Assembly: GCA_038503035.1 (NCBI GenBank)
Contig: JAVSML010024016.1
Span: 1,348,558 to 1,412,557 of the forward strand
Reading direction: 5' to 3'
DNA: 64,000 nt
Source of the DNA: Crocodylus rhombifer
Taxonomy: Eukaryota; Chordata; Crocodylia; Crocodylidae
The notes below the pieces were generated by a model. That model ran no database searches, was not told where the DNA came from, and saw only the letters and a program-made list of their open reading frames with translations. A program made the translations under genes and the position numbers. This document shows positions 13,701 through 22,850 of the stretch, piece by piece (position 1 is the stretch's first letter; each line of letters begins with the position of its first letter).

Positions 13701-16700
13701 GCTGCCAGAGATGTGCACCACTGGGCAGCAGTACCTGCACAGGCCACAAACACCCTGAGCACTCACTGCCTGCTGGTGCTGCTGTCGCCAGTTGCAGGGG
13801 CTGTGTACTATGGGGAGGAGTATGTGGGGGACCCCCCACACCCTGCCCCCACAACCACATATACACCCCCCCCAACATACCCTATTGGCCCATGCCACCA
13901 TGGCTGTCAAGGTGAGGCGTGATAGCTGCAGTGGCATAGAGTTGTGCCCTGCACTGCTGCCAGGTGGGCAGGGGGCACCTCACCTTGGCAACCACAGCAG
14001 TGGGGTGCCCCCTCCCATGCTGGGTCCTGCCTGCTGGGCCCTGGGGGCAGTGCAGCAGGGCGGGGAGCTGCCCACTGGATTCTGGCTGCCCCCTGCTTGC
14101 CTGGCAGCTCTCTTCGAGAAATCTGTCTTGCTCTTTCCTTCACTCCTGCCCCAGGCATGGGGACTGAGGTTGGATGATTTTCCTGTTTTTAATGCGTTCC
14201 GTATCCAAACAACTTGGAAAATCTGGAGAAATGCTGTAGATGTGAAGGGGAAGAACAACATTGGTTTGTGTAAAAAAATTAGAAAGGGCAAGTGATGTAC
14301 GCAGGGAAACTGGAATGAGGGAAGCAGCAGGCGAGGGTAGGCTGATGGACTGCACCTTGTATCCTTACTTTATTTCTATCTAAAAAGGCCTCTGATTCTC
14401 TTCATAATGAGAGAATTTTTATATTTATTTTTCCCCCCAAGCCTTTTTCACATCCCAAAATGTCTGGTTTCACACTTATTTACACAGGCTTCTTGCATAT
14501 TTTGGGGGTGACTAACCAAGTCTGTAAGTTCCTAGACTTCCTTGTGATGTACAGAGATTTTTCTCTAGATCTTTTCAAATATCCACAACTACAATGGTAA
14601 ATAACCTTTTCTGGGTCTTTTGCCAGACAGCCAAGTGTAGTGTCTCCTAATAACTTACTGTGAAGTATTATTAGTTTGAGTGTGTGAACCACAATCTTTT
14701 AAGAGGGAGAAAGTGCAAAATGTCATGAGGGTTTCATATGAAAAACAGTGGCTTCTGGTATGGTCTGCTTGAAGTTAAGCCCACACAACTGAGTTCTTTA
14801 TATGAAGAAACTTTTTTAATGCATGCCTTCAAAAGTTCTTTTGAGTTGTCTACTTGTACATCAAGCTTAAATCCTGCTGCAAATGCGTGTTCAGCAATTC
14901 TAATTCCAGATGTCAGTGTCTATTTACATTATAACCTGGTTCAGCTATAATGTTGACAAAGGATATAGGTTTTAGTGCCACTGAATCTCTTTCAGAATTT
15001 ACATTTTGGTACATTGTAGATTGTAGTTGTCATGGAATATAAAAAAAGTGATCAAAATCCAGAAGCTGATGTACAGTTGACTAAAATGTAATGAATAGGG
15101 TATGAATGAGAGAAACAGTATGCAAGTCAAGCTTTTATTTAAAATAAAAGAATATCATTCTAAAACACCCAGATGCTGTGGTGTAGCTGCTTTGAGCCTT
15201 TTTGGATAGAGCAGGATGTACATGGTGATGGTGGTAGTAATAAATTAGATTTGTGAGAGATGTTAATTAAGATTATTTTACCAATTTTTTTGTGTGAAAG
15301 GTCTGCAAGTACTTAATAGTATACAAAAATGCACTGTCTACGCTAACTTAAAATTATTAACTTTGTACATTGCAGAGGCGAAACATTCCAGTTAAACCAC
15401 CAGATGACATTAAAGTAAGTTGTAGCAACAGCATTTTACCTGCATCTCTGTTTTTAAAAAAAGCACAGTGGGAACTCAGCACAGTAGCCTCTGACAAAGA
15501 GATGAAGTTAATGAAACACTCCATATTTTTGTATATAAAATATTAATAGGGCAGTGGGGATGTATTTTATGAGGATATTGCACTCCAGGCAGGCATTATA
15601 GTATATCTGCCCTCTAATTGTGTGTGTGCACTCCACATATCCATGTACATTGTAACCTAATAAAGCGAATTGTAAATGTACCAATCAGAGATCTAAAAAT
15701 GGTGGAGTATTATATGGAGCCCAAGTTTTGAACTTGTTGATTTTAAATGAACTGATGAGTTCTTCAAGAAGGTAGCTGTTTCATGTAACATGCTAACACC
15801 TGGAATGTGATTTGATACTTCAGGTTCTGCCAGTTCTCATCAAGGAAGAACATAAATTGCGCAATGCTTGCCCAGACTCCTCCAAACAGATCCTGGTAAG
15901 ACTGCTGTGTTATCTTGCTCTTTGTTAGATGGATAGAAAGGATGGGTGAGGAGTACTGTATCCACTTCTAGCTCCACATGCTTTTTTGAATGCTGAGGAT
16001 TAGTGGATTGAAATCTGCTGCCCTTTTGAAGTGTGGGGATGCTGATATATGAGATGGTCCAGGAGCTTTAATTAGAGCTGGTCTAAAGCATTCTTCCCCT
16101 CCCCTGGAGCATGTGTGTAAACACTCGAAAGTACTAAATTTAATGTGCGTTACCGAAAGTGCATTAATTAATATGTAGGTGCACCCACCTTGTTTTTGAA
16201 AGGCAGAATAAATTGCATTTTAAGTATTTCAAAATAAGAAAACAAGATCTCTTAGTGTATGAGAATTCTGATAACTGACTTAAACTTAGTCTTACCTTTC
16301 TGTTTCATCTTTACCTGAACTCAGTTTTATAACATCTGTCATTGCTATAGAAAGGAATGCAATAAAACACCCAAGTTTACATCATACTAGGTGTGTCTAC
16401 ATGTGCAGATGCTGCAGGGTGGGGTACTCTAGAGTAAATTACTCTAGAGTAAACCCACCCTGGGCAAGCATCTACATGTGCAGGGATTTGGGAGAAGATT
16501 TGCTGCTCCTGTCAGCAGTCTTCTCCTGTCCCCTGTGGTCCTGCACTGACCTCCCTCCTTTAGCAGCTAGGGGAAACTTTAGGCTTCCCATGAATTCTTG
16601 CCCAGGGGCTAGTACGGAGTACAGGGCCAGGAGACAGCTGTCTCCTGACAGGGGCTGGGAGATTGCTCCCTGTCCCCGGGAGCTGCCTGCTGCCAGGTGA

Positions 16701-19700
16701 GCTCTAGTGGCAGAACCTGGGTAGGAACAGTGTTCCCCTGCCCCAGCAGCAGGGAGCTCCGGGCCCTGGCTCCCCATTTGAGGGCAGAGCGCTTGGCAAG
16801 AGCTGCAGGGGAGGGGAGGTCCCAATCCCCTGCCCTGATCTGCCAGTGGGGCAGCTAGCAGTGAGCCCTCAGCTGGGCAGGGATTCCAATGTGCTGGAGC
16901 AAACTAGAATACTCAGTTAATCGAATCTGCTGAAGCATGCCAATTACTTTGCTTCAGCAGCCTCCCGCATCTCATGCATCCTGTTCAACAAGCTTTAGAT
17001 AAAGTATCCCTGCTGCCCTTTTGAAGTGTGGGGATGCTGATACATGAGATGGTCCAGGAGCTTTAATTAGAGCTGGTCTAAAGCATTCTTCCCCTCCCCT
17101 GGAGCATGTGTGTAAACACTCGAAAGTACTAAATTTAATGTGCGTTACCGAAAGTGCATTAATTAATATGTAGGTGCACCCACCTTGTTTTTGAAAGGCA
17201 GAATAAAGAAAAAATGGTTTTTCCAGAATTATAGCTGTAGAGAGCAGGGACAAAGCCTAATCTTCAGCTTGCTCACCTTCCCTTTCCTGCTTAAGTAAAC
17301 CCTTAGCTGCTGTTGAAGAATGGTCTCCAGGGGTGGACCTATGATCTTAAAAACAGCTAAAGATCTGTGAAATAGGAGAAGAGGCCAGAAGCCATAGCAG
17401 GCAGCAATATTGCTCTAAGAAAGGTTCGCTTGATTGGTGGAATGATGATTAAAAAGTAGAGATGATTGTTAAAACATGTGAAGTGAAAAAAAAAAAAGAG
17501 GTCATTAACAGGTAATTGACCCCCTCAGCTGCCTGCCTAGTAATACCACTGTGCAGCAGGAATCAGAGCTGGGTGATTCTATCTAGGGCTTAGTATAACC
17601 ACAATTTAGAGGAATTGCTGGTTTTGAGGGTGGAAGTGATATGTGCTGTATGTGAAAAAATACGATACAGCAGTTCAGACAGAGTACAAAGCAGATAGGG
17701 CAAGGCGGGTAGGATAGTGGCTATTGGGGAGAATCTAACTGGGGCTAACTTGTGTCACATTTGCCTAAAAGGTTGCCTAAAAGGTTGCCCCCCACACTTC
17801 AGCAGAGCTGTGTTCATGCAGTACTGTGCTTGGACTGATTAATCTGCCCCCTATAACATCACAATAATGGTAGCTTGCAGCAACCAAGACCAAAGTGGGC
17901 CTAGCACTGTATAGCATTTGGAACTGTCTCCCAGATTTTGGTACCAAAAAAGTGGTCATTTGAGCAAGTGCTATTATAAACTTGTTAGATCTACAAACGT
18001 AATGATGAGGTATTTGCCCATCTTCAAATATTGCATGCCTTGATCCATGCAAGGGGATGAAATGCATCCTTTCAGAGCTTTCTAGATACTGAATTAAGGC
18101 TACATGTTTCATACTTCAGCATCGTCGCATGGGAGGTAGAAGGGGTTACTACATAGGGAGACCAACCTTCCCTCCTCTTTCCCTGCTGTTCTATGGCATT
18201 ACAACAGAGGAAAGGAAAGGAGATGGTGATTGTGGCTACCCCTTTGGGATATCCTTAAATGAGGCAGGCATGCTAATAGAAGTAGGATGTGGTCAGTTCC
18301 AAGTGCTGCTGTCTGGCAAGTTCAAGCTCATATCACATTCTTTCAGAGTGTGGATATATGCAGGAAATAACCTTCAAAAACTACAATTACTTTGATAAAT
18401 ACCCACTAATTCTGTCTCCAGATCATCTTTCTTTTTCTTTCTCTTCATTTTATAATGAATCAGGTTGGGGAATCGGTTGGAGACCATAATACTTCTGTTT
18501 TGGACTTTTTATCTATGAAGACATATTCAGATGTGTCCCTTGATATTTCCATGTTAAGTTCATTGGGTAAGTGATGATTAAATACTCTTGCCAATTCAGC
18601 AGTGTATAATAATATAGCTCTAGTAATTAAGTGAAGTAACTTCTAGATTTACTGAAGAGGTGCTTGAGTAATACTGAATGTTTTCGTGATCCATGTAGAT
18701 AAGGATTTATAACACAGCACAGGAAAAATGCTTCAGCCAACCTCAGTCTGTCTTCCCTTTGCATAGGCATGCCTTCATTCTATAACAACATAATTATTTG
18801 GGGGTTTTTTCTTACTCTGTTCTGTAAACCAAAGTAGTCATAACAAATTTGAAGTTTTAATTTCTTATACGTTCCTGCAGATTTATGCCTGGGACTGAAC
18901 CCAGAGCTGCAGCTTCCAAATGTGACCTTAAAAAAATTAAATGAATGAATTTGCATGCCACCAGAACGGTAGACATAACACAGTTGAAGGCCACCCATCT
19001 AAAGAACTTGCCTGTCAAGGCCTGAAAGTATAAAAGACTTGAGTTTCAAATATTGTTTAGTTGTGAGTCAAGTATATTAAGAACTTCATCCTGAGTTTCT
19101 CTGTGTGCTAGAGTAATATACATCTGCCCAGTGTATGGTTTTACTGGCTGTGTACGTTTGAAGTGTTAGGAAAGAATAACTAGAGTTTCTTCAAACACAC
19201 TGCTGCCTAATTTAAACATGATTATTGAGGCCTACGTATGTTTCCTCTTGCTAAAAGTTAGGAAAATAGGATGGGAATAGATAAACATCCTGGGTCACTG
19301 AGTACAGTCACCTTTTACTGCAGATGCAGTATGTCACCTTCCTTTCATAAACTTGCCTAAGTGCTTTTGAAAAGAGTCTGGTTTTCTTGTCCCTACTCCT
19401 CTTGTTGAATGTGTTCAAAAACAGAACCGACTGTTTCAGGATCTGATTGCCCTAATGGTCAGGAATCTCTTCCAAATTCTCAGCTTCAGTTTATTCAGCT
19501 CCAGTTGGAGCATTCAAAATATCAACTCATATTTCTTCTGGAAGCAGAGTTCCTTTTTCCTGTTTATTGTATAATGCGAGAATCTCTTTGAGAACCTCAT
19601 ATAAGAGTAGAACATCTGTTTCTGCATATATTAAAGTAGTTAAAAGTAGGCTTGGTTTCTTTAGCTTTATTGTAAAATTAGGGTTGGTTGGTTTGTTTGG

Positions 19701-22023
19701 AGTTTTTTTGTTTTTTTTGAAAAGGGGGGTATTAAGAAAAGAATCCTATACAAGAAAAGCTCTGTTATCCGGCATCCCCCAGGGATGGGGGATGCTGGTT
19801 AATCCAATATTCTGGTTAATCAAATGTGCACCGTCTGGTGCACTGTCCGGCATCAGTGTGCCAGGGGACAGGAAGGGGGGCCCTGCGCAGGCTGCTTTGC
19901 CCTGGGCTGTGGGCTGAAGAAGTGGCAAGAACTCTGCTTGTGGCAGTGGCAAAACTCGGAAGTGGTGCTTCTGGTTTCACTTTTGCCATGTCCCTCCGAT
20001 GCTGGTTAATAGTTTTCCGGCTAATAAAGTGCCGGTTAACACATCTTCTGCTGTAGCCATATTCCAGTTAATAGTTCTGGGCCCACTGATTTGGGAAGTG
20101 TGGGATTGAAAAGAATCAAAGAGGTCAACTAATTCATGTCCTTCCTCCTTGGAGAAGATGAAGTGTAGTTGGACCATCCCCAAAATATATTAGTCTCTGT
20201 ACTCTAACCCTCCAATGACGGTGTTCTCGCATCCTCCTTAGATGCTCTGTTTCAGTGTTTAAAAATCCTTATAGTTAAAAGAGAGGTTTTTCTAATCTAC
20301 ATTTTTATTGCTGCAAATTCAGCTGATTACTTATTGTTCAGCCCTGGCTAGACAACAAGTAAAATTGATCCCCATCCTCTTTATTACAACTTTTTTAAAT
20401 CTGTGGTGACATCTATCAAGTCCTCCCTCAGCATTTAGTATTCTAAACAAATACAGTTCTTTCCTCGTGTGTCCTTGTTTTTTCAACAAGGAAAGAACTG
20501 TATTTGTTTAGAAAACCAGTTCTGTCCACTTTAAGAAAGGAATCTGGTGCATCTTTGTTTGCTTACCTGTGCACTCTGATTATTGGTTTCATCCACACTT
20601 AATACCCATTGATCTTGGTTATTTGTGGTTCCTAGGGAAAGTGAAGAAGGAGCTTGATCATGATGATAATCATTTACATTTGGATGAAACAACAAAGTTG
20701 TTGCAGGACCTTCATGAAGCTCAGACTGACAGAGTGGGATCCAGGCCCTCATCTAACCTCAGTTCCCTCTCCAACACCTCTGAAAGAGATCAGCATCACC
20801 TTGGTAAGCTGGAGTGTCTCAGAATTTGTAACATCACAATTCAGAGCGACATGACCTACTTTATGGGTAAAAGGACAGGGAGGGAATATTCCAATAATAA
20901 AAATGCTTGTTTGAAGATGACTTAGCTGAAACATGCTATGCGCTGAGTGTAACCATTTCTAATTCTTAAACGCCCATGATACTCTTTTCAAATAAGTCCT
21001 TCAGCTATGTCGGGTATTAATCCAAAGGAAATCCACTGTTGCTTGGAGACGGTAACAACCTCCTTAGTTAATCTGGAGGTCCAGGAATAAGATGGAACCA
21101 AATGGCAATGTGAAATTTTGATTGTTTTGTGCCATGCTTAAGAAGCAAGAAACTTCCTTTGGATGCTTTTGATTAAAATTGGTAAATAATGAAAATTTAG
21201 GGTAGTAGAAAAGGGTAGATTTTTTTCAAGAGAACCTAAGATATTAAGGAACCTTAGTAGTGACTGAAGAACTGGAGGCCATGTCTTGACTATGAGTTGC
21301 TGTATCTGACAGCACCATGTTCAAAATCTATATGTGTGTATTAGTTGATAGTCTTTGAGGGCATTTTTACACATGCAGTGTAGGGCACTGCATCACTTCC
21401 AGTTACAAACAATGAAATGCATATCAGCTCTGAGAAAATAGCAGCGGCATGCTTTTGAACTAAAACACGTAGAAGATGTTTTAGTTCAAAAACGCACTGC
21501 CACCACTTTCTGTGCGCCGATGCGCATTTCATCACTTGCACTGCACTAGGTGCAGTGGTGTAGTTCACATCAGCTTGTGTGCGGAGCAAACTCAATTAAT
21601 CGAGTCTGTTCTGAAGCGGCAGATCTCTGGCGCATCTCAGGACAAAAAGGTATGTGTATAAATGCCCTGTTGCTCTGGGGGCAGGCTCACCACTGATGTT
21701 GCATAGGGAGCCTGAAAAGCAGCACATTTCTGAGGGTGCTGCTGGATACAGTAAGTTTGCAGGCTAGTTGCAGCCTAGGCCTCATTGAAAATCCAGTGTA
21801 CAAGTCACCTGCAGTGGTAGGAACGGGAAGAAAGCTAGATTGGATACCAGTGCTTTTTGTCTTTTGGAACCTCTCTCCTAGATGTTTCATTTTATTAAAA
21901 GGTCTCTTTTCAACTTCTGCAGGAAGCCCTTCTCATCTGAGTGTAGGGGAACAGCAAGATATGGTTCATGACCCCTATGAATTTCTTCAGTCTCCAGAAC
22001 CTGCAAATGCCACTACAAGTTAA
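1624..22023 (+). CDS. BRD9: Bromodomain-containing protein 9 (BRD9), C-terminal half, ten coding exons
   Basis: BRD9 is an acetyl-lysine reader subunit of the nuclear non-canonical BAF (GBAF) chromatin remodeller. The window holds ten exons joined by GT-AG introns: 1624-1756, 7024-7099, 8031-8126, 8570-8702, 11855-11966, 15376-15414, 15824-15895, 18464-18566, 20636-20803 and 21923-22023. They sum to 1033 bases, about 343 residues plus a TAA stop, and every junction keeps phase. Peptides such as EPEGNACSLTDSTAEEHVLA, GDLKSDEMELLYSAYGDETG-like text, DDLLDQITGGDH, LDETTKLLQDLHEAQ and DPYEFLQSPEP match vertebrate BRD9 as I remember it, not BRD7. These cover the DUF3512 region and acidic tail; the bromodomain is encoded upstream of base 1. 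Introns are heavily invaded by transposons but exons are intact. ZDHHC11 lies downstream on the same strand, as in human. Confidence 0.96.
2335..2832 (-). pseudogene. Possible intronic retropseudogene, source gene unknown
   Basis: On the - strand a reading frame stays open for about 86 codons from 2832, stops once near 2572, then continues in an adjacent register from 2553 to a stop at 2335. It reads for example STEVSKIPTTTYLARELWVE and, later, NDVVYNYHNVMPDINIVTEP. The composition looks like real protein rather than a random frame, and there are no introns. I do not recognise the parent. It lies within a BRD9 intron, antisense to it. A chance pair of frames remains possible. Confidence 0.3.
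3125..4490 (+). mobile_element. Degraded sense CR1 LINE reverse-transcriptase fragment
   Basis: Translated pieces follow CR1 ORF2 order: KAKKLNKVFSPVF-like start, a QHGF-like segment near 3440, LGLVLFNIFI near 3745, the catalytic-region FTDDTKLFS near 3810, then KASTPYNIVCSFF near 4090. Several stops and frameshifts make it a dead copy. It lies in the intron after the first BRD9 exon of the window. Confidence 0.8.
4659..5432. mobile_element. hAT-like non-autonomous element
   Basis: The left end CACTGGTGAGCAAAATATGG and the right end TAATTGCCCACCCCAG form the imperfect inverted termini typical of hAT elements beginning CAGGGGTGGGCAA. The interior is GC-rich on the left and AT-rich on the right. 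No clear 8-bp target duplication remains, so boundaries are approximate. The open frames inside are compositional. Confidence 0.5.
5433..7023. other. BRD9: BRD9 intron, no recognised feature
   Basis: I see no conserved exon, RNA gene or identifiable repeat in this stretch. A T run at 6840-6850 and general AT-richness are the only notable points. Confidence 0.5.
7024..7099 (+). CDS. BRD9: BRD9 coding exon
   Basis: The exon follows TATTTATAG and reads IGYLKKSGDGSLLFSVVNPS then DAEAE, ending with one base of a split glutamate codon before GTAAAT. It matches the BRD9 GYLKRNGDGSLLYSVVN segment. Confidence 0.93.
8031..8126 (+). CDS. BRD9: BRD9 coding exon
   Basis: The acceptor is TTTATTTAAG and the donor is GTAACA. 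The exon reads EEESHPVDLSSLSSKLLPGF followed by TTLGFKDERRNK, nearly identical to known BRD9. It enters and leaves in phase 1. Confidence 0.95.
8570..8702 (+). CDS. BRD9: BRD9 coding exon
   Basis: The exon follows TTAATTTTAG. It reads VTFLTSASTALSMQNNSIFH then DLKSDEMELLYSAYGDETG and IQCAL, ending with two bases (AG) of a split serine codon before GTAAGC. Confidence 0.96.
9305..11090 (+). mobile_element. Sense CR1 LINE, 5'-truncated, interrupted by a second CR1
   Basis: The left part encodes PDDLYPRVLRELVEVIAG-like and VVPIFKKGRKEDPGNNRPVS, the start of the CR1 reverse transcriptase. After the insertion at 9577-9856 it resumes with NQHGFIRGSSCQTNLVAFYD, FLDFRKAFNTVSH, GGVPQGSVLRPALFNIFI and the catalytic FADD at about 10230, then the 3' end near 11080. 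The palm-domain frame is open for over 200 codons, so the copy is fairly young. Frameshifts occur after 10490. It lies in the intron between the BRD9 exons ending 8702 and starting 11855. Confidence 0.92.
9577..9856 (-). mobile_element. Antisense CR1 3' end nested in a sense CR1
   Basis: The segment begins TTCATAGATTTCATAGACAT, the inverted CR1 terminal repeat, and continues with GGGCTGGAAGGGACCTCAGG, the hallmark of an inverted CR1 3' region. It interrupts the RT frame of the enclosing element exactly between the GEI and NQHGF motifs. It matches the antisense copy at 60194 closely. Confidence 0.88.
11855..11966 (+). CDS. BRD9: BRD9 coding exon
   Basis: The exon follows CTTTTGTAG and ends at GTGAGT. 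It reads LQEFVKDSGSYSKKIVDDLL then DQITGGDHSKTIYQLKQ. The intron before it contains a CR1 element with another CR1 nested inside. Confidence 0.96.
12489..12570. mobile_element. hAT terminal remnant
   Basis: CAGTTCCCAAACTGGGGTCG followed by CAACCCC is a familiar hAT-type left end. It is cut off at 12570 where a second hAT-like end begins. Confidence 0.45.
12571..14160. mobile_element. Large GC-rich fold-back element with hAT-like left end
   Basis: The left end is CAGGGGTAGGCAAAATATTG, a hAT-type terminus. The interior is strongly GC-rich and contains a long imperfect inverted repeat: roughly 13270-13500 pairs with 13510-13760, and weaker pairing extends outwards to about 13140 and 13900. I cannot see the matching right terminus, so the end is approximate. 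Large open frames on both strands here arise from base composition and the palindrome. Confidence 0.55.
14161..15375. other. BRD9: BRD9 intron, no recognised feature
   Basis: Only low-complexity and unassigned sequence is visible between the GC-rich fold-back element and the 39-base exon. Confidence 0.5.
15376..15414 (+). CDS. BRD9: BRD9 micro-exon (13 codons)
   Basis: This 39-base exon encodes RRNIPVKPPDDIK, matching RRNVPMKPPDEAK in mammalian BRD9. The acceptor is TACATTGCAG and the donor is GTAAGT. Both junctions are phase 0, so it could be skipped without a frameshift. Confidence 0.93.
15824..15895 (+). CDS. BRD9: BRD9 probable cassette exon (24 codons)
   Basis: A 72-base open segment with acceptor ATACTTCAG and a good donor GTAAGA encodes VLPVLIKEEHKLRNACPDSS then KQIL. 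It is phase 0 at both ends and sits between the PPDDIK exon and the VGESVGD exon. From memory the main human BRD9 isoform joins those two directly, so this is likely an alternative or lineage-restricted exon. It could also be a chance open segment with splice-like edges. Confidence 0.6.
16015..16212. repeat. 198-bp direct repeat, copy 1
   Basis: This segment recurs at 17010-17207 with one visible base difference (GATATATG versus GATACATG). Both copies run from CTGCTGCCCTTTTGAAGTG to AAAGGCAGAATAAA in the same orientation, 995 bases apart within one BRD9 intron. Confidence 0.93.
16395..16482. mobile_element. Palindromic MITE-like hairpin
   Basis: GTCTACATGTGCAGATGCTG and its continuation to 16437 pair with 16439-16482, ending GCATCTACATGTGCAG. 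At the centre the 12-base palindrome TACTCTAGAGTA occurs twice. The ends resemble those of crocodilian MITEs. Confidence 0.6.
17010..17207. repeat. 198-bp direct repeat, copy 2
   Basis: Second copy of 16015-16212, same orientation, one visible difference. Sequence diverges immediately on both sides of the shared block. Confidence 0.93.
17208..18463. other. BRD9: BRD9 intron, mostly unassigned
   Basis: No exon is seen. A short tandem TTGCCTAAAAGG pair occurs near 17760-17785 next to GGTTGCCCCCCAC, which resembles a hAT right end, but I found no partner terminus. Confidence 0.4.
18464..18566 (+). CDS. BRD9: BRD9 coding exon
   Basis: The exon follows ATGAATCAG and reads VGESVGDHNTSVLDFLSMKT then YSDVSLDISMLSSL, ending with one base of a glycine codon before GTAAGT. 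It corresponds to BRD9 VGDTLGDSSSSVLEFMSMKS and the following PDVSVDISMLSSLG. Confidence 0.95.
19751..20053. mobile_element. Tc1/mariner (Tigger-like) short element
   Basis: The element is flanked by TA on both sides (19749-19750, 20054-20055). Its left end CAAGAAAAGCTCTGTTATCC and the inverse of its right end (CAGCAGAAGATGTGTTAACC) match at 18 of 24 positions up to GGCA. The repeated GTTATCCGGCA and GGTTAATC motifs are typical of pogo/Tigger-derived elements. No transposase frame is present. Confidence 0.7.
20100..20520 (-). mobile_element. Antisense LINE 3' fragment ending in a hairpin
   Basis: The + strand shows degenerate text of an inverted CR1/L2 tail (AGAGGTCAACTAATTCATGT, TCTTTATTACAACT, CATCTATCAAGTCCTCCCTC, ACAAATACAGTTCTTTCCT). 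It terminates in a perfect 24-bp inverted repeat described separately. Confidence 0.5.
20442..20512. repeat. Perfect 24-bp inverted repeat with 23-base loop
   Basis: TCTAAACAAATACAGTTCTT plus TCCT at 20442-20465 is exactly complementary to 20489-20512. The loop itself contains a shorter palindrome, CCTTGTT with AACAAGG. It lies 124 bases before a BRD9 exon. Confidence 0.95.
20636..20803 (+). CDS. BRD9: BRD9 coding exon (acidic and serine-rich tail)
   Basis: The acceptor is GTTCCTAG and the donor is GTAAGC. The exon reads GKVKKELDHDDNHLHLDETT, KLLQDLHEAQTDRVGSRPSS and NLSSLSNTSERDQHHL. These are characteristic BRD9 C-terminal sequences. Confidence 0.97.
21358..21668. mobile_element. MITE with inverted termini and internal hairpin
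   Basis: The left end AGGGCATTTTTACACATGC is inverted at the right end ATGTGTATAAATGCCCT. Inside, TTTTGAACTAAAACA at 21453-21467 pairs perfectly with 21477-21491. It is related to the copy at 44.4 kb by the AATCGAGTCTGTTCTGA-like segment. No coding capacity. Confidence 0.7.
21923..22023 (+). CDS. BRD9: BRD9 terminal coding exon with stop
   Basis: After CTTCTGCAG the exon reads SPSHLSVGEQQDMVHDPYEF then LQSPEPANATTS and the stop TAA at 22021-22023. The C-terminus is the same length class as mammalian BRD9. A MITE lies 255 bases upstream in the last intron. Confidence 0.97.
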
Positions 22024-22850
22024 TCTGATGTGTACAATATTTATTCTTTTTCTTTTGGTGGTTTAACTTTTTTATAAAGTTTTTGTCATATGGCAGAAAC
22101 CTTGATTCTGTCCTCTTTTTTATGAGGATTGCTGTATAATAGTATTTTCTGCACTTGTAAAATTTGCCTAGCTTTTATATCATGTTGTCAGCCATGCACC
22201 ATATTCAGCCTTTGTTTTGTTTTGTTTTTTAATGTAGTGGTGTATGATGAATATGAAATAGAAAAGAACCACAGATTATTTGTTTTAGAAATGTGTTTTA
22301 TAAAAACAAGCTTATCATTTTTCTAGCATCATGCTGGCAGTCATGAAAATTTCTAATCGGGTGGGTACAGTCTTGTTTAGTTCCAAAGAAAAAGAACATT
22401 CTCCAGGAGGAATATTTATTTTTCCAGCAAGATGCAGCTCCCCAGATTGTGATCATTTTCACATTGTCTACATTTTCCTGTGTTGTTAAAATCTTATTTC
22501 TTAATACTCCAAAAACTTTTCATTTGGAAGCAAAAGGACTTTGGTTGTAATAATAGACTGTTCATTACAAGAATACTGCCCTGCAACCGAAGAACTTTTT
22601 TTTGGTGGTCCCTTGTATTTTTAATATTAAGGGGTCCAAATACTCAGACTTTTTAACATAATGTATATTTACATGAGTGAAAGTATACTGGACAAGCAAG
22701 TGTACTTTAATTTAAAAATGAAGTTTTTGTAATTCAACACTGACATGACAGAGTTTTTTACCATTGATATTATGTGTCAGCTGGATGAATGTTACATATT
22801 TGCAATATTTTGTAAATATTAACTTAATAAAAATCATACAAAATATTCTT
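22024..22850 (+). other. BRD9: BRD9 3' untranslated region
   Basis: The AT-rich sequence between the BRD9 stop and the polyadenylation signal has no recognised repeat. It is about 800 bases long with several T runs. The end is inferred from the AATAAA signal and the T-rich stretch that follows. Confidence 0.8.
22826..22831 (+). promoter_or_regulatory. BRD9: BRD9 polyadenylation signal AATAAA
   Basis: A canonical AATAAA lies 803 bases after the stop codon. A T-rich stretch and TGTTGATGTTTT follow within 20-50 bases, as expected of a downstream element. Cleavage is likely near 22845-22855. Confidence 0.8.

Noticed and set aside
12932..13762. 276-codon - strand open frame
   Set aside because: It lies in the GC-rich fold-back element, has comparable open frames on the other strand, and shows no domain. 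The symmetry and base composition explain it.
16015..17207. Retroelement long terminal repeats
   Set aside because: The two 198-bp copies lack TG...CA ends, and no primer-binding site or protein text lies between them.
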